From Vibrio ziniensis (GTDB lineage Bacteria; Pseudomonadota; Gammaproteobacteria; Enterobacterales; Vibrionaceae), in the NCBI RefSeq assembly GCF_011064285.1, contig NZ_CP049331.1:1488001-1552000 (forward strand): DNA of 64,000 nucleotides, written 5' to 3'. This document shows positions 17,089 through 27,153 of this stretch, piece after piece. The position numbers were made by a program, and so were the translations under genes. The notes under the pieces are model-generated. The model had not been told where the DNA came from, searched no databases, and was given only the letters and a program-made list of their open reading frames with translations. Position 1 is the stretch's first letter, and each line of letters opens with the position of its first letter.

Positions 17089-17221
17089 AATCGGGTCTTA
17101 TTGGTATTTTAGTCTGCGTATATTAACGGCCAAACGTTATGAAAACTAAGTATTCTTATCTTAATTCTCTAAATAAATGTGGTGTGTGCCACCAAATTTG
17201 TCCAATTTCCATAACACCAAT

Positions 17222-17249
17222 AAAAAAGCAGCCCTAAAAGGACTGCTTT
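17222..17249 (-). terminator. Rho-independent terminator of azoR
   Basis: AAAGCAGCCC/GGACTGCTTT with a short A-rich loop; on the minus strand it ends in a run of six T. It lies about 60 bp past the azoR stop. Confidence 0.85.
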
Positions 17250-17306
17250 GTAGTGCACTGAATTATGGACTACTGGCTATGTAGTAGCTTTTACAACTAT
17301 TGGAGA

Positions 17307-17894
17307 TTACAGTGCGATAGCTTCTAGTTGAGATTGTGCTGATTCAATCCCTTTAGCCGCTGGTTCTTCGCCCATGTTTAGGGCTTCTGCGTACACAAAC
17401 TCAACGTTTGTGATACCAACAAAACCTAGAATCGTTTTTAGGTAAGGCGTTACGATATCTGTTGCTGAGTCTTTGTGGATACCACCACGAGTTGTGATAA
17501 CCACAGCTTTCTTGCCTTCAATAAGACCTTGTACGCCCGCTTCTGTGTATTTGAATGTCACGCCCGCACGAGCAATCAAATCAAACCAGTTTTTAAGCTG
17601 AGTAGGGATGGTGAAGTTGTACATAGGTGCTGCGATAACAATAGTATCTGCCGTTTTAACTTCTGCGATTAGCGCGTCTGAAAGCGCAACAACTTCTTTT
17701 TGTTCTGCAGTTAGATCGTCTGTAGCGCGAAGAGCTGTAGCAACCGATAGATCAAGTACTGGAAGTGGAGAAGCAGCCAGATCACGAACAACGAGTTTGT
17801 TTTGATCAAATTTGGTTAGGTAAGCATCAATCAGTTTACTTGATTGAGAGTAATCACCAAGGATGCTGGATTTAAGTGCAAGTACTTGAGACAT
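17307..17894 (-). CDS. azoR: FMN-dependent NADH:quinone oxidoreductase/azoreductase AzoR
   Basis: A 195-residue flavodoxin-like cytosolic enzyme that reduces quinones and azo dyes with NADH, protecting against thiol and quinone stress. Diagnostic segments match E. coli AzoR nearly residue for residue: [18 protein letters not shown] (FMN phosphate loop), [20 protein letters not shown] (isoalloxazine contact) and TTRGGIHKD. The start is the ATG at 17894, preceded by AAGGAAAAAC; a longer frame to 17984 lacks a ribosome-binding site. It is divergent from hrpA across 183 bp. Confidence 0.95.
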   Translation of the reverse strand: MSQVLALKSSILGDYSQSSKLIDAYLTKFDQNKLVVRDLAASPLPVLDLSVATALRATDDLTAEQKEVVALSDALIAEVKTADTIVIAAPMYNFTIPTQLKNWFDLIARAGVTFKYTEAGVQGLIEGKKAVVITTRGGIHKDSATDIVTPYLKTILGFVGITNVEFVYAEALNMGEEPAAKGIESAQSQLEAIAL

Positions 17895-18077
17895 AGTTTT
17901 TCCTTTGCTGAAGATATCAGATTGATGCTTACATAATAATGAGAGGCGGAACACATAAAAAGCTGGAATATTTGCATGACTCATTCAAAAAAATTGAATA
18001 AGAGGAATTGCTAATCCTTAGCGCACTCTGTGGTACAATCGGTCCAGTTTTGTTAAATAAAAGAATAGGTAAACGCT

Positions 18078-21000
18078 TTGACTCAGTCACAGCCAAATAC
18101 AGAATCAAAGTCCTCAGCAAAGGCGAACAGTGCGGAATCTCTGAAGAAAGCACTAAAGCAATGTTTGCTGAAAGATCGTTTTCGTTTAAGTAAACGTATT
18201 TCGGGCGCAAGTAAAATTAATAAAGATGTTGCTCGTAATGCAGTATTTGATGAAATCGCATTAGATATCGCGCAATCAATGATGGTTGTGCAGCAACGAA
18301 TCAATCAGAAAGTCACTATCGAATATCCAGAGCTTTTGCCTGTAAGTCAAAAGCGTGACGATATCGCAAAAGCCATCAAAGAAAACCAAGTGGTTATCGT
18401 GGCGGGTGAAACGGGCTCAGGTAAAACCACTCAGCTACCGAAGATTTGTGCAGAATTGGGTCGAGGTAAGTACGGTCTGATTGGGCATACCCAACCACGT
18501 CGACTTGCGGCTCGTTCGGTTGCTACCCGTATTGCAGAAGAGATGGAAACGGAACTGGGTAACTTCGTTGGTTATAAAGTCCGGTTCAACGACCAAATTT
18601 CCGATCAGACTCAAATTAAATTGATGACGGACGGTATCTTACTGGCTGAAATCCAGCATGATCGTTTTCTTAATCAGTATGACACCATCATCATCGATGA
18701 AGCGCACGAACGCAGTTTAAACATCGATTTTATCCTTGGCTATTTGAAACAATTGTTGCCACGTCGTCCAGATCTAAAAGTCATTATTACTTCAGCAACC
18801 ATCGACCCTGAGCGTTTCTCAAACCACTTTAGTGGTGCGCCAATCATTGAGGTTTCTGGACGAACATATCCGGTTGATACGCGTTATCGTCCATTGGCGA
18901 GTGACGAGGACAGTGATCGTGATCAGCTAGAAGGTATTTTTGAAGCTGTTGATGAGCTTTGCGATGAAGGGCTGGGTGACATACTCATATTCATGAATGG
19001 TGAGCGTGAAATCCGCGATACCGCAGATGCACTGTCTAAACGTAATCTTCGTGATACTGAAATTGTGCCTTTGTACGCTCGTTTATCGGCGGGTGAACAA
19101 AACAAAATCTTCCAACCACACGCAGGTCGCCGAATTGTACTTGCAACCAACGTAGCAGAGACGTCACTGACAGTTCCGGGTATCAAGTATGTGATTGACC
19201 CAGGTACAGCGCGTATCAGTCGATATAGTTATCGCACCAAAGTTCAGCGTCTTCCAATTGAGCCTATTTCTCAGGCAAGTGCGAACCAGCGTAAAGGTCG
19301 CTGTGGTCGTGTGGAAGAGGGTATCTGTATCCGTTTGTATTCCGAGGAAGATTTTAACTCGCGTCCGGAGTTTACTGACCCTGAAATCCTACGCACCAAC
19401 TTAGCATCAGTTATTTTGCAAATGACGGCTCTTGGGTTGGGAGACATCGAAGCTTTCCCATTCGTAGAAGCGCCAGATAAGCGCAATATTCAAGATGGTG
19501 TGCGCCTGCTTGAAGAGTTAGGTGCAATCAAAGAAGACTCGAAAAACAGTGACAAACAACTCACGGAAGTGGGGCGTAAACTGGCTCGACTGCCAATTGA
19601 CCCACGTTTAGCTCGTATGGTTTTAGAAGCGCCTCGTATGGGTTGTTTGAAAGAGGTGATGATCATCGCCTCTGCACTATCGATTCAAGACCCACGTGAA
19701 AGACCAAGCGATAAGCAGCAATCTTCTGATGATAAACATCGCCGTTTCCACCATGAAGAGTCTGACTTCCTTACGTTTGTGAATTTGTGGGAATACATTA
19801 AGCAACAGCAGAAGGCATTAACGGGCAATCAGTTCCGTCGTCAATGCAAACAAGACTATCTGAACTATTTACGTATTCGTGAATGGCAGGACGTTTATTT
19901 CCAATTGCATCAATCAATGCGAGAAATGGAGTACAAGCTAAACGATGAACCGGGTAGCTATGACGCTGTTCATACTTCGATTCTAGTTGGCTTACTGTCT
20001 CATATTGGTATGAAAGACCCAGAGAAAAACGAGTATCAAGGTGCTCGTAACGCTCGTTTCAACATTTTTCCAGCATCTGGTCTATTTAAGAAACAACCTA
20101 AGTGGGTGATGTCTGCTGAGTTGGTTGAAACCTCAAAACTTTGGGCGCGTATCGTCGCGAAAATCCAGCCAGAATGGATTGAACCATTGGCGAAACACCT
20201 CATCAAACGCAGCTACAGTGAGCCGCACTGGTCGAAGAAACGTGCAGCTGTCATGGCGTATGAGAAAGTGATGATTTACGGTATTGCTATTGTGCCTAAC
20301 CGTTTAGTGAATTATGGCAATATTGATCCGGTGTTAAGCCGAGAGATCTTTATCCGTAGCGCTCTTGTCGAAGGTGAATGGGAAACCAAACATAACTTCT
20401 TCAAACTTAACCGTTCGCTATTGCAGGAAGTGGAAGAGTTAGAGCATAAGTCGCGTCGTCGTGACATCTTGGTTGACGATGAAGACTTGTTCCAATTCTA
20501 CGATCAACGTGTTGGTACAGAAGTGGTTTCTGGTCGTCATTTTGATACCTGGTGGAAAGCTACAAGTAAGAAAACACCAGAGCTACTGAACTTTGAAAAA
20601 GAGATGCTGTTTAAAGGCGATGCTAGCCATATAACAGATTTAGATTATCCGAACTTCTGGTACCAGAATGGACTAAAACTCAAGCTCAGCTATCAGTTTG
20701 AACCGGGTGAGGACAGTGACGGTGTCACGGTTCATATTCCATTGCCTATCCTTAACCAAATTGAACCTCAGGGTTTTGAGTGGCAAATACCGGGTTTGCG
20801 TCATGAACTCATCGTTAGCCTGATTAAGTCATTACCAAAAACGGTACGTAAGAATTTTGTACCAGCCCCAAATTATGCGGATGCGTTTTTAGCTCGCGTG
20901 ACGGCAATGGAACTTCCGTTGCTCGATGCTTTAGAGAAAGAACTGCGCCGTATGACGGGGGTTGGGGTGTTACGCGATGATTGGAACTTATCGCAAGTAG

Positions 21001-22007
21001 CGGATCATCTTAAAGTAACGTTTAGAGCCGTTGACCACCGCAACCGCAAATTGCAAGAGAACAAAGACCTCTACGAACTCAAAGAGAGTCTGAAAGAGAA
21101 AGTGCAAGAGACTCTTTCTCAAGTTGCGGATGATGACATTGAACAATCAGGTTTACACACTTGGTCGTTTGGTGAACTACCAAAAGTCTATCAGCAGAAA
21201 CGAGGCGGATTTGACGTTAAAGCCTACCCAGCATTGGTAGATAAGAAAGACAGTGTTGAAATAAAACTGTTCGAGACTGAACAAGAGCAACAAAGCGCGA
21301 TGCGTGAAGGTCAACGCCGTTTAATATTACTTAATGTTCCGTCGCCAATTAAATATCTACATACCAACTTGCCGAACAAGTCTAAATTGGGATTGTATTT
21401 TAATCCGTTCGGCAAAGTAATGGATTTGATTGATGACTGCATTGCCTGTGGCATTGATAAGTTACTCGAAGAACGTGGTGGTTTAGCGTGGACGCCAGAA
21501 GAATTTGAGTCTCTTAAAGAGTTTGTCAGGGCTGAGCTGGGTGACACGGTTGTTGATATTGCAAAGCAAGTTGAAGCGATTCTAACTATGGCATTCAACA
21601 TCAATAAGCGATTGAAAGGTAAAGTCGATTTTACGATGGCGTTTGCATTGTCAGATGTCAAAGCTCAAATCGAAGGTCTCATTTTTAAGGGCTTTGCGAC
21701 CGAATGTGGTTGGAGACGACTGCCAGATATTTTGCGATATATGAAGGCAATCGAACGTCGCTTAGAAAAACTGCCAGTCGATCCTAATAAAGATCGTCTA
21801 CACATGTTGAAAGTAGAATCTATCCGCGATGATTATAAAGAGCTGTTAAACAAAATTCCGAAAGGAATGGCGTTGCCTGAGAACATCAAAGAGGTTCGCT
21901 GGATGATAGAGGAACTCCGCGTCAGTTTCTTTGCTCAACAACTCGGGACGCCTTATCCTGTCTCGGATAAACGAGTGAAGAACGCAATCGATGCTTGCTC
22001 GGTATAA
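18078..22007 (+). CDS. hrpA: ATP-dependent RNA helicase HrpA
   Basis: A 1309-residue DEAH-box helicase, the usual HrpA size. Motif I is GETGSGKTT (about 112-120), motif II DEAH, motif III SAT, motif VI QRKGRCGR, followed by HA2/OB-fold domains and the long C-terminal DUF3418 region specific to bacterial HrpA. In E. coli it rescues collided ribosomes and affects processing of some mRNAs. The start is TTG at 18078 with AGGT seven bases upstream; the N terminus LLKDRFRLSKRISGASK aligns with E. coli HrpA from there, while no ATG lies near. No frameshift is visible over the whole length. Confidence 0.95.
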   Translation: MTQSQPNTESKSSAKANSAESLKKALKQCLLKDRFRLSKRISGASKINKDVARNAVFDEIALDIAQSMMVVQQRINQKVTIEYPELLPVSQKRDDIAKAIKENQVVIVAGETGSGKTTQLPKICAELGRGKYGLIGHTQPRRLAARSVATRIAEEMETELGNFVGYKVRFNDQISDQTQIKLMTDGILLAEIQHDRFLNQYDTIIIDEAHERSLNIDFILGYLKQLLPRRPDLKVIITSATIDPERFSNHFSGAPIIEVSGRTYPVDTRYRPLASDEDSDRDQLEGIFEAVDELCDEGLGDILIFMNGEREIRDTADALSKRNLRDTEIVPLYARLSAGEQNKIFQPHAGRRIVLATNVAETSLTVPGIKYVIDPGTARISRYSYRTKVQRLPIEPISQASANQRKGRCGRVEEGICIRLYSEEDFNSRPEFTDPEILRTNLASVILQMTALGLGDIEAFPFVEAPDKRNIQDGVRLLEELGAIKEDSKNSDKQLTEVGRKLARLPIDPRLARMVLEAPRMGCLKEVMIIASALSIQDPRERPSDKQQSSDDKHRRFHHEESDFLTFVNLWEYIKQQQKALTGNQFRRQCKQDYLNYLRIREWQDVYFQLHQSMREMEYKLNDEPGSYDAVHTSILVGLLSHIGMKDPEKNEYQGARNARFNIFPASGLFKKQPKWVMSAELVETSKLWARIVAKIQPEWIEPLAKHLIKRSYSEPHWSKKRAAVMAYEKVMIYGIAIVPNRLVNYGNIDPVLSREIFIRSALVEGEWETKHNFFKLNRSLLQEVEELEHKSRRRDILVDDEDLFQFYDQRVGTEVVSGRHFDTWWKATSKKTPELLNFEKEMLFKGDASHITDLDYPNFWYQNGLKLKLSYQFEPGEDSDGVTVHIPLPILNQIEPQGFEWQIPGLRHELIVSLIKSLPKTVRKNFVPAPNYADAFLARVTAMELPLLDALEKELRRMTGVGVLRDDWNLSQVADHLKVTFRAVDHRNRKLQENKDLYELKESLKEKVQETLSQVADDDIEQSGLHTWSFGELPKVYQQKRGGFDVKAYPALVDKKDSVEIKLFETEQEQQSAMREGQRRLILLNVPSPIKYLHTNLPNKSKLGLYFNPFGKVMDLIDDCIACGIDKLLEERGGLAWTPEEFESLKEFVRAELGDTVVDIAKQVEAILTMAFNINKRLKGKVDFTMAFALSDVKAQIEGLIFKGFATECGWRRLPDILRYMKAIERRLEKLPVDPNKDRLHMLKVESIRDDYKELLNKIPKGMALPENIKEVRWMIEELRVSFFAQQLGTPYPVSDKRVKNAIDACSV

Positions 22008-22105
22008 TATTTGCTTAGTTGAACGAAATCACTATAATTTGACGTTATGTGGCAACGGATAGCCGAGTTTGGCAAGTTGTCTCGCTTTATCAGAGAAGGT
22101 TTATT

Positions 22106-22588
22106 ATGAAAAAAACTCTATTAGCAGTTGCTCTTATCGGAGCATCAACAACTGCGTTTGCTGATTCATGGATTTACGGTGGTGCAACTGTTGGTCAGTC
22201 AAACTACAAAGGTGAATCAAGCGCGTCTTACAACGTGCATGTAGGTACCGGTATTTTACCTATTATTGGTGTAGAAGCTGGTTATACCAAACATGGTGAT
22301 TTTGACCTTGGCGCAGGCAGTGATACCTCTCTGAGCTCACTTTATCTTGCATTAAAACCAAGCATTGATGTTGGTCCTTTACATATTTATGCAAAGGGTG
22401 GCTTGCAATCTTGGAAATCAGAAGTTGATGGTTCTAAAACAGATGATGGCGTAGATATCATGTACGGTATTGGTGCTGAGTATTCAGTTATGGGTCCATT
22501 TACTGTAGGTGCAAGTTACAACAATTACACCATCGACAACGATGAAGTTGATTCATTCTCACTAAGTGCAACCTTCCACTTTTTATAA
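22106..22588 (+). CDS. Small outer-membrane beta-barrel protein
   Basis: 160 residues with a clear signal peptide (MKKTLLAVALIGASTTAFA, cleavage before DSW). The mature part alternates polar and aromatic/hydrophobic residues as in an eight-strand barrel (WIYGGATVGQSNYKG, GVEAGYTKHGDFDLG, MYGIGAEYSVMGPFTVGASYNNY) and ends in a terminal aromatic-containing strand (SLSATFHFL), close to the BamA-recognised signature. It resembles OmpA-like/AcfA-type porin-family proteins of vibrios. A longer frame upstream (22049) is ignored because AGAAGGTTTATT directly precedes this ATG. It is followed by a good terminator and by the remains of an unrelated-strand ompW. Confidence 0.85.
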   Translation: MKKTLLAVALIGASTTAFADSWIYGGATVGQSNYKGESSASYNVHVGTGILPIIGVEAGYTKHGDFDLGAGSDTSLSSLYLALKPSIDVGPLHIYAKGGLQSWKSEVDGSKTDDGVDIMYGIGAEYSVMGPFTVGASYNNYTIDNDEVDSFSLSATFHFL

Positions 22589-22610
22589 GTTCTATAGCAC
22601 CGAGATATAA

Positions 22611-22640
22611 AATCCAGCCGAAATAGGCTGGATTTTTTTA
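22611..22640 (+). terminator. Rho-independent terminator of the beta-barrel gene
   Basis: AATCCAGCC (22611-22619) pairs with GGCTGGATT (22626-22634), followed by a run of T. Confidence 0.9.
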
Positions 22641-22674
22641 TCTATAACTAGTTTTTAAACAGACTTTTAAGCGT

Positions 22675-22953
22675 TTAGAACTTATAACCACCGCCAACCA
22701 TAAATACCCAAGAGTCAACTTCTACATCAATAGTGTATTTGGTTCCGCCAAATGTATAGCTTGCCTGTGTATCAATATCGATATACCAAACTGAAGCGTT
22801 TAAGAACCAGTTGTCGGCAAGTGTATAATCCGTCCCTGCATTTGCTGCAAGTCTCTAAGAGTCATCTAACTCAAGGTTATCATGACCGTTGGTTTTACCA
22901 TTATTAATGAATCTTTCGTTAAAGAAGTACGAATATTCTTTGTTGTAATATCT
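22675..22953 (-). pseudogene. Decayed 3' part of an ompW-like gene
   Basis: Translating the minus strand gives about 92 codons that end with the OmpW C terminus: DYTLADNWFLNASVWYIDID, then VDSWVFMVGGGYKF and TAA. E. coli OmpW has DYMVNDNWLVNASVWYMDID and DPWVFMFSAGYRF at the same place. Further upstream the frame continues (NKEYSYFFNERF, NLELDDS) but is broken by an in-frame TAG at 22855-22857 where OmpW has Trp (DSWGLAAN-like). Beyond 22953 the N-terminal half and signal peptide are absent, replaced by a hairpin and the carboxypeptidase gene. It is therefore a truncated and nonsense-mutated remnant of an outer-membrane channel gene. Confidence 0.85.
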
Positions 22954-22956
22954 AGG

Positions 22957-22980
22957 TTAGGTGTCCTGCTGGACACCTAA
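22957..22980 (-). terminator. Perfect 10-bp hairpin after the carboxypeptidase gene
   Basis: TTAGGTGTCC-TGCT-GGACACCTAA lies 10 bp past the stop of the minus-strand M32 gene. It lacks a T-run on either strand, so it may be a processed 3' end rather than a classical terminator. It also marks the point where the ompW remnant ends. Confidence 0.5.
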
Positions 22981-22990
22981 TTCATAGATT

Positions 22991-24472
22991 TTATAGATAT
23001 CGGTTGATAAGGTGCTGTTTGAAATGTGCAGGATTGAGAGTTTCACCCGTTGCATGCTTTACCAGATCATTGGTAGTAAACAAGCTGCCTTTACTCCAGA
23101 TGTTTTCTGAAAGCCAAGCGAAGATAGGTGATAAGTCTCCCGAGCGAATGACTGCATCCACATCCACAGTTTTCTTCATTGCTGCCATAAATTGAGCTGC
23201 ATACATGGCGCCTAACGTGTAGCTAGGGAAGTACCCAAAGCTCCCATCTGTCCAGTGGATGTCTTGCATACAGCCATTCTTGTAATTGTCTTTTGTACTT
23301 AATCCAATGTAAGACTGCATTTTTGCATCCCAGAGTTCTGGTACATCGGTGTGCTTTATCTTGCCGTTCATCAAGTCACGTTCTATTTCGTAACGCAAAA
23401 TGACATGGCTAGGATAAGTAAGTTCATCAGCGTCGACACGGATAAAATCTCTTTTTACTCGAGTGTAGAGCTTTTTCATGTTCTCAACTTCAAGTACTTT
23501 TCTATCACTGTCTTTAAAATGGGTTGAGGCTAAACCCGCTAAGTGTTGAATAAAGTTTTCGTTGCGACCAATTTGCATTTCAAAGAACAGAGATTGAGAT
23601 TCATGAATACCCATGGAACGTGCTTCACCAACAGGATTTCCAGCTAGTGATTTCGGTAATCCCTGTTCATAACGAGCATGACCTGTTTCATGCACTATAC
23701 CCATCAGCGATTGAACGAATTCTTCTTCGCTGTAGCGAGTAGTAATGCGAACGTCGCTTGGAACGCCTCCACAGAATGGATGAACGCTTTCATCGAGTCT
23801 TCCATGGTTGAAATCGAACTGAAGTAACTTCATTACGTCTAAACCAAGCGCTTTTTGTTTCTCTGTCGCATAATGACCATCTGGCAAAACAATTTGTTCG
23901 GATCTTTGTTTTTCTATAGCTGCATCTATCAATGCAGGAAGCCAGCTTTTCACATCATTGAAAACCAAATCTAAAGATTGTGTGGTTGTTCCGGGTTCGT
24001 AGATGTCTAACATTGCATCATAAGGTGTTAGCCCTGTTGCAGCTGATCGAATTGCCGCTTCTTCTTGAGACAGTTTAACAACTTCTGCCCAGTTCTTTTC
24101 AAAACCAGTCCAGTCGTTCGTTTTACGCTGGCTTCTCCAAGCATGTTCACATTTGGAACCCGCCAGAGACTTCGCTTGGACTAAACTTTCTGGCAGAACA
24201 TTGGCTTGCTGCCATTGGCGCTTCATTTCTCTTAGCGTTGATAGCTGTTCACTATTGAGTGTTTCGGATGAGGCATTAATAAACCACTCTTCAAGTTGCG
24301 GTTTAGTCATAAGGTTATGAATATGTACAGATAACTCTGCCATCGCTTCAGAGCGTGCCTGAGCGCCACCGTTTGGCATCATCGAAGCTTGGTCCCAACC
24401 ACAGATTGCAGATAAGTGGCTGAAATGCGATATGGTTTTAAAGTGTTGAACTAACGTGTTAAATGCACTCAT
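22991..24472 (-). CDS. M32-family metallocarboxypeptidase (Taq type)
   Basis: A 493-residue soluble enzyme. The zinc motif is VHETGHARYEQGLP (HExxH, about residue 248), with a downstream Glu in GIHESQSLFFEMQIGR completing the metal site; DELTYPSHVILRYEIERDL and GSFGYFPSYTLGAMYAAQ are family hallmarks. It removes C-terminal residues from peptides with broad specificity except before Pro, probably in cytosolic peptide turnover. The DMT transporter gene ends 55 bp upstream on the same strand and may be co-transcribed. Confidence 0.93.
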   Translation of the reverse strand: MSAFNTLVQHFKTISHFSHLSAICGWDQASMMPNGGAQARSEAMAELSVHIHNLMTKPQLEEWFINASSETLNSEQLSTLREMKRQWQQANVLPESLVQAKSLAGSKCEHAWRSQRKTNDWTGFEKNWAEVVKLSQEEAAIRSAATGLTPYDAMLDIYEPGTTTQSLDLVFNDVKSWLPALIDAAIEKQRSEQIVLPDGHYATEKQKALGLDVMKLLQFDFNHGRLDESVHPFCGGVPSDVRITTRYSEEEFVQSLMGIVHETGHARYEQGLPKSLAGNPVGEARSMGIHESQSLFFEMQIGRNENFIQHLAGLASTHFKDSDRKVLEVENMKKLYTRVKRDFIRVDADELTYPSHVILRYEIERDLMNGKIKHTDVPELWDAKMQSYIGLSTKDNYKNGCMQDIHWTDGSFGYFPSYTLGAMYAAQFMAAMKKTVDVDAVIRSGDLSPIFAWLSENIWSKGSLFTTNDLVKHATGETLNPAHFKQHLINRYL

Positions 24473-24527
24473 TAGAAAGTGTTCCTATATCCATGATGAC
24501 GTTTATTGCAGTGTATCATACAAGTTA

Positions 24528-25424
24528 CTAACCCGTTTTACGGCGCCCAATCCGCTGACCAAAGACGTTGATTAATGCTCCTATCACTATGAGAGCCCCG
24601 CCAATATATGTCCACATTGCTGGGATTTCATCGAAATACACTAGCCCAATAACAATGGAAAATACGATCTGTACGTAAGAGAAAGCAGAGGCTTTACCCG
24701 CCTCTTGGGTCTTCATTGCTTTCGTTAAGCCATATTGCCCAATTTGGGTGAAGACACCGATCATGATTAGCATGAAGGTCAACTTCATGTCTGGCCAAAT
24801 GAAATCATTCCATACCAAAAGAATTGATATCGGAGTCGCTATCATTGGGAAATAGAGAATGATGACGGAACTGTCTTCTGTTTGGCTTAACTTACGTACG
24901 ATGACATAAGCAATTGAGCTGCCAAATGCACCGAGCAGTGCGACTATAACGCTTAACGTTGGTAGGCTCACCTTGCTTGAACCATCTAACTCTGGAAGCA
25001 ATATACAGTACAAACCCAGTATACAAAGCACAATACAGATCAACGTCGGAGGTTGAATGCGTTCTTTAAGGAAAAAGACAGCCAAAAGTGCAGTGAAAAT
25101 AGGGTGTGTGTATTGAAGAATAGTTGCTTCAGCTAATGGTAACGATGTTACCGAGTAGTACACGCATATTAGTGAGAAAGTACCTATTGCACCTCTAAGT
25201 AACAGTAATGGTCTGTTGTTGCCCCAAACAGATATACCCTTGCGTTTCACGTCTGCATAACTAATGACAAAAGAAACCAAAGCCCTTACAGCGACAATTT
25301 CAAATACAGGAATGCCATATTCGTGTACCGCTTTTACACAGGCTGTCATTAAGGAGAAGCCTAGTGCAGAAAGAAACATAAAACGGACGCCCACAGGGAT
25401 CGTCAGTAAAGGATTGGATTGCAT
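24528..25424 (-). CDS. EamA/DMT-family inner-membrane transporter
   Basis: 298 residues with about ten hydrophobic helices arranged as two EamA repeats (RFMFLSALGFSLMTACVKAV...; TLSVIVALLGAFGSSIAYVIVRKL...). The SLPLAEATILQYTHPIFTALLAVFFLKE segment closing the first repeat and SYVQIVFSIVIGLVYFDE in the second are the typical signatures. The family exports metabolites or drugs; the substrate cannot be read from sequence. Starts at ATG 25424. Downstream is the M32 carboxypeptidase, possibly in the same operon. Confidence 0.9.
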   Translation of the reverse strand: MQSNPLLTIPVGVRFMFLSALGFSLMTACVKAVHEYGIPVFEIVAVRALVSFVISYADVKRKGISVWGNNRPLLLLRGAIGTFSLICVYYSVTSLPLAEATILQYTHPIFTALLAVFFLKERIQPPTLICIVLCILGLYCILLPELDGSSKVSLPTLSVIVALLGAFGSSIAYVIVRKLSQTEDSSVIILYFPMIATPISILLVWNDFIWPDMKLTFMLIMIGVFTQIGQYGLTKAMKTQEAGKASAFSYVQIVFSIVIGLVYFDEIPAMWTYIGGALIVIGALINVFGQRIGRRKTG

Positions 25425-25765
25425 AATAAAGGGTGACTTAGTTTAAAGCAGAAATAGGGCGTTACTTTATCGCTACAAACTGTTGTTGTCGCGTTTTTTC
25501 TTATGGATGATTGGTCGTACGAATAATTTATCGAACAAAAAATAGTAAGTTTGTTGCCTTAATTTCGCTTTATTCGTTATTGTATTTTTGTCTGAAGGCT
25601 TGCCTGATGATTTCATTCGTCATCGAGAGTGAAAGTAATGTCGCCATGCTCATGGTGTTTTATCAACGACAAAACCGTTGTCTTAGAGAAGTGTGATGAG
25701 TACTAATGACAACAAATTAAGTCCGATTCCCCTGAAATGGTTGAAACGGCTAAGGATATTTATGA
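25425..25765. other. Divergent intergenic region with no gene
   Basis: 341 bp, AT-rich, between the minus-strand DMT transporter and the plus-strand amidohydrolase. A 61-codon frame at 25511-25696 has no ribosome-binding site and unlikely composition, so I do not call it. I found no clear palindromic operator or terminator; promoters for both flanking genes must lie here. Confidence 0.5.
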
Positions 25766-27121
25766 ATGCAAACTATCTGGATTAAGAATCCTCTCGCGAT
25801 TTATACAGGGAATACCAACGATGCTCGTGGTGGCGTGGTAATTCGCGGAAACAAAATTGTTGAGCTGGTTGCGTTAAACAGTTCACCTTTAATTTATTGT
25901 GATTACTCTATTGATGCTTCACATCATGTTGTCACTCCCGGCTTAATCAATGCCCATCATCATTTCTATCAAACACTTACCCGTGCGTATCCTGGCGCTT
26001 TAAACAAAGAACTGTTTCATTGGTTGAAAAGCCTTTATCCGGTTTGGGCAAATTTGGATGATGAGATGCACAGCGTTGCAACTGAATTGGCGCTGGTAGA
26101 ATTGATGCGTTCAGGCTGCACAACAGCGTCTGATCACCATTACTTACTGCCTGCTGGACTTGAACACGCCATTGATATTCAGGTTCAGACTGCACAAAAG
26201 CTTGGGGTTCGAACTATCTTCACTCGTGGCTCGATGAGTTTAGGTGAGGATGAAGGTGGCCTTCCTCCAAGGCATACCATACAGCAAGAGCAAACCATCA
26301 TTGATGACAGTGAACGATTAATACGTGACTATCATCAAACCGATGATGGGGCGATGACTCAAATTGCGTTAGCACCGTGCTCACCTTTCTCGGTAACGAA
26401 AGATTTGATGAAAGAAACTGCGCATATTGCAAAACGCGAAGGGGTTATGACGCATACACATCTGTGTGAAACCATAGATGAAGAAAATTTTTGTATTCAA
26501 CGTTTTGGTATAAGACCAGTTGACTACTTGGAAGATGTGGGTTGGTTAAATGATAGGACTTGGCTAGCACACGGCATACATTTCAATTCAGAAGAAATTC
26601 TCCGACTTGGCAAAGCGGGGGTGGGTATATCTCATTGCCCGACTTCAAACATGATGTTGGCCTCCGGAATGTGTAAAAACCTAGAGTTAGAATCTGCAGG
26701 GGTCAAAGTGGGGCTGGGGGTTGATGGTTCTGCTTCCAACGATGGTTCGAATATGATTGCCGAAGTCCGTATGGCGATGTACTTACAGCGTCTTCAGTAC
26801 GGTTCAGCAAAAGTCACACATTTCGATGCATTACGTTGGGCGACGAAAGGTTCTGCCGCTGCTATGGGCCGAAGGGATATAGGTGAGTTAGACGTTGGTT
26901 TGCAAGCAGATATCGCCATGTTTAAGCTTGACGACATTCGTTTCTCAGGCAGTCATGATCCTTTGGCCGCGTTGTTGCTATGCGGTGCTCAACAAGCTGA
27001 TAAAGTGATGATCGCAGGACAATGGCGAGTACTAGATGGCGAAGTGGTTGGGGTAGATATGGTGCAATTGCTAGAACGACATCGCGCTGCTGCTAAACGA
27101 TTGGCACAGCTCGCCAACTAA
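25766..27121 (+). CDS. 8-oxoguanine deaminase-type amidohydrolase
   Basis: A 451-residue metal-dependent hydrolase of the TRZ/ATZ branch. The metal ligands are visible: HHHFYQTLTR after TPGLINA (HxH), THTHLCET, AHGIHF, and GVDGSASND with the final Asp. The N-terminal IWIKNPLAIYTGN and the GLPPRHTIQ and YLEDVGWL segments resemble the characterised Pseudomonas 8-oxoguanine deaminase group, which converts 8-oxoguanine to urate; guanine or another purine/pyrimidine is a possible alternative. AAGGA precedes the ATG. A LysE-type exporter follows on the same strand after a strong hairpin, so metabolite removal may be linked. Confidence 0.85.
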   Translation: MQTIWIKNPLAIYTGNTNDARGGVVIRGNKIVELVALNSSPLIYCDYSIDASHHVVTPGLINAHHHFYQTLTRAYPGALNKELFHWLKSLYPVWANLDDEMHSVATELALVELMRSGCTTASDHHYLLPAGLEHAIDIQVQTAQKLGVRTIFTRGSMSLGEDEGGLPPRHTIQQEQTIIDDSERLIRDYHQTDDGAMTQIALAPCSPFSVTKDLMKETAHIAKREGVMTHTHLCETIDEENFCIQRFGIRPVDYLEDVGWLNDRTWLAHGIHFNSEEILRLGKAGVGISHCPTSNMMLASGMCKNLELESAGVKVGLGVDGSASNDGSNMIAEVRMAMYLQRLQYGSAKVTHFDALRWATKGSAAAMGRRDIGELDVGLQADIAMFKLDDIRFSGSHDPLAALLLCGAQQADKVMIAGQWRVLDGEVVGVDMVQLLERHRAAAKRLAQLAN

Positions 27122-27153
27122 TTAATCTTTAGCTTAAAAGTCATAGAGACAGT

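Noticed and set aside
25511..25696. 61-codon plus-strand frame in the DMT/amidohydrolase gap
   Set aside because: No ribosome-binding site, Phe/Cys-rich random-looking product, no visible domain.
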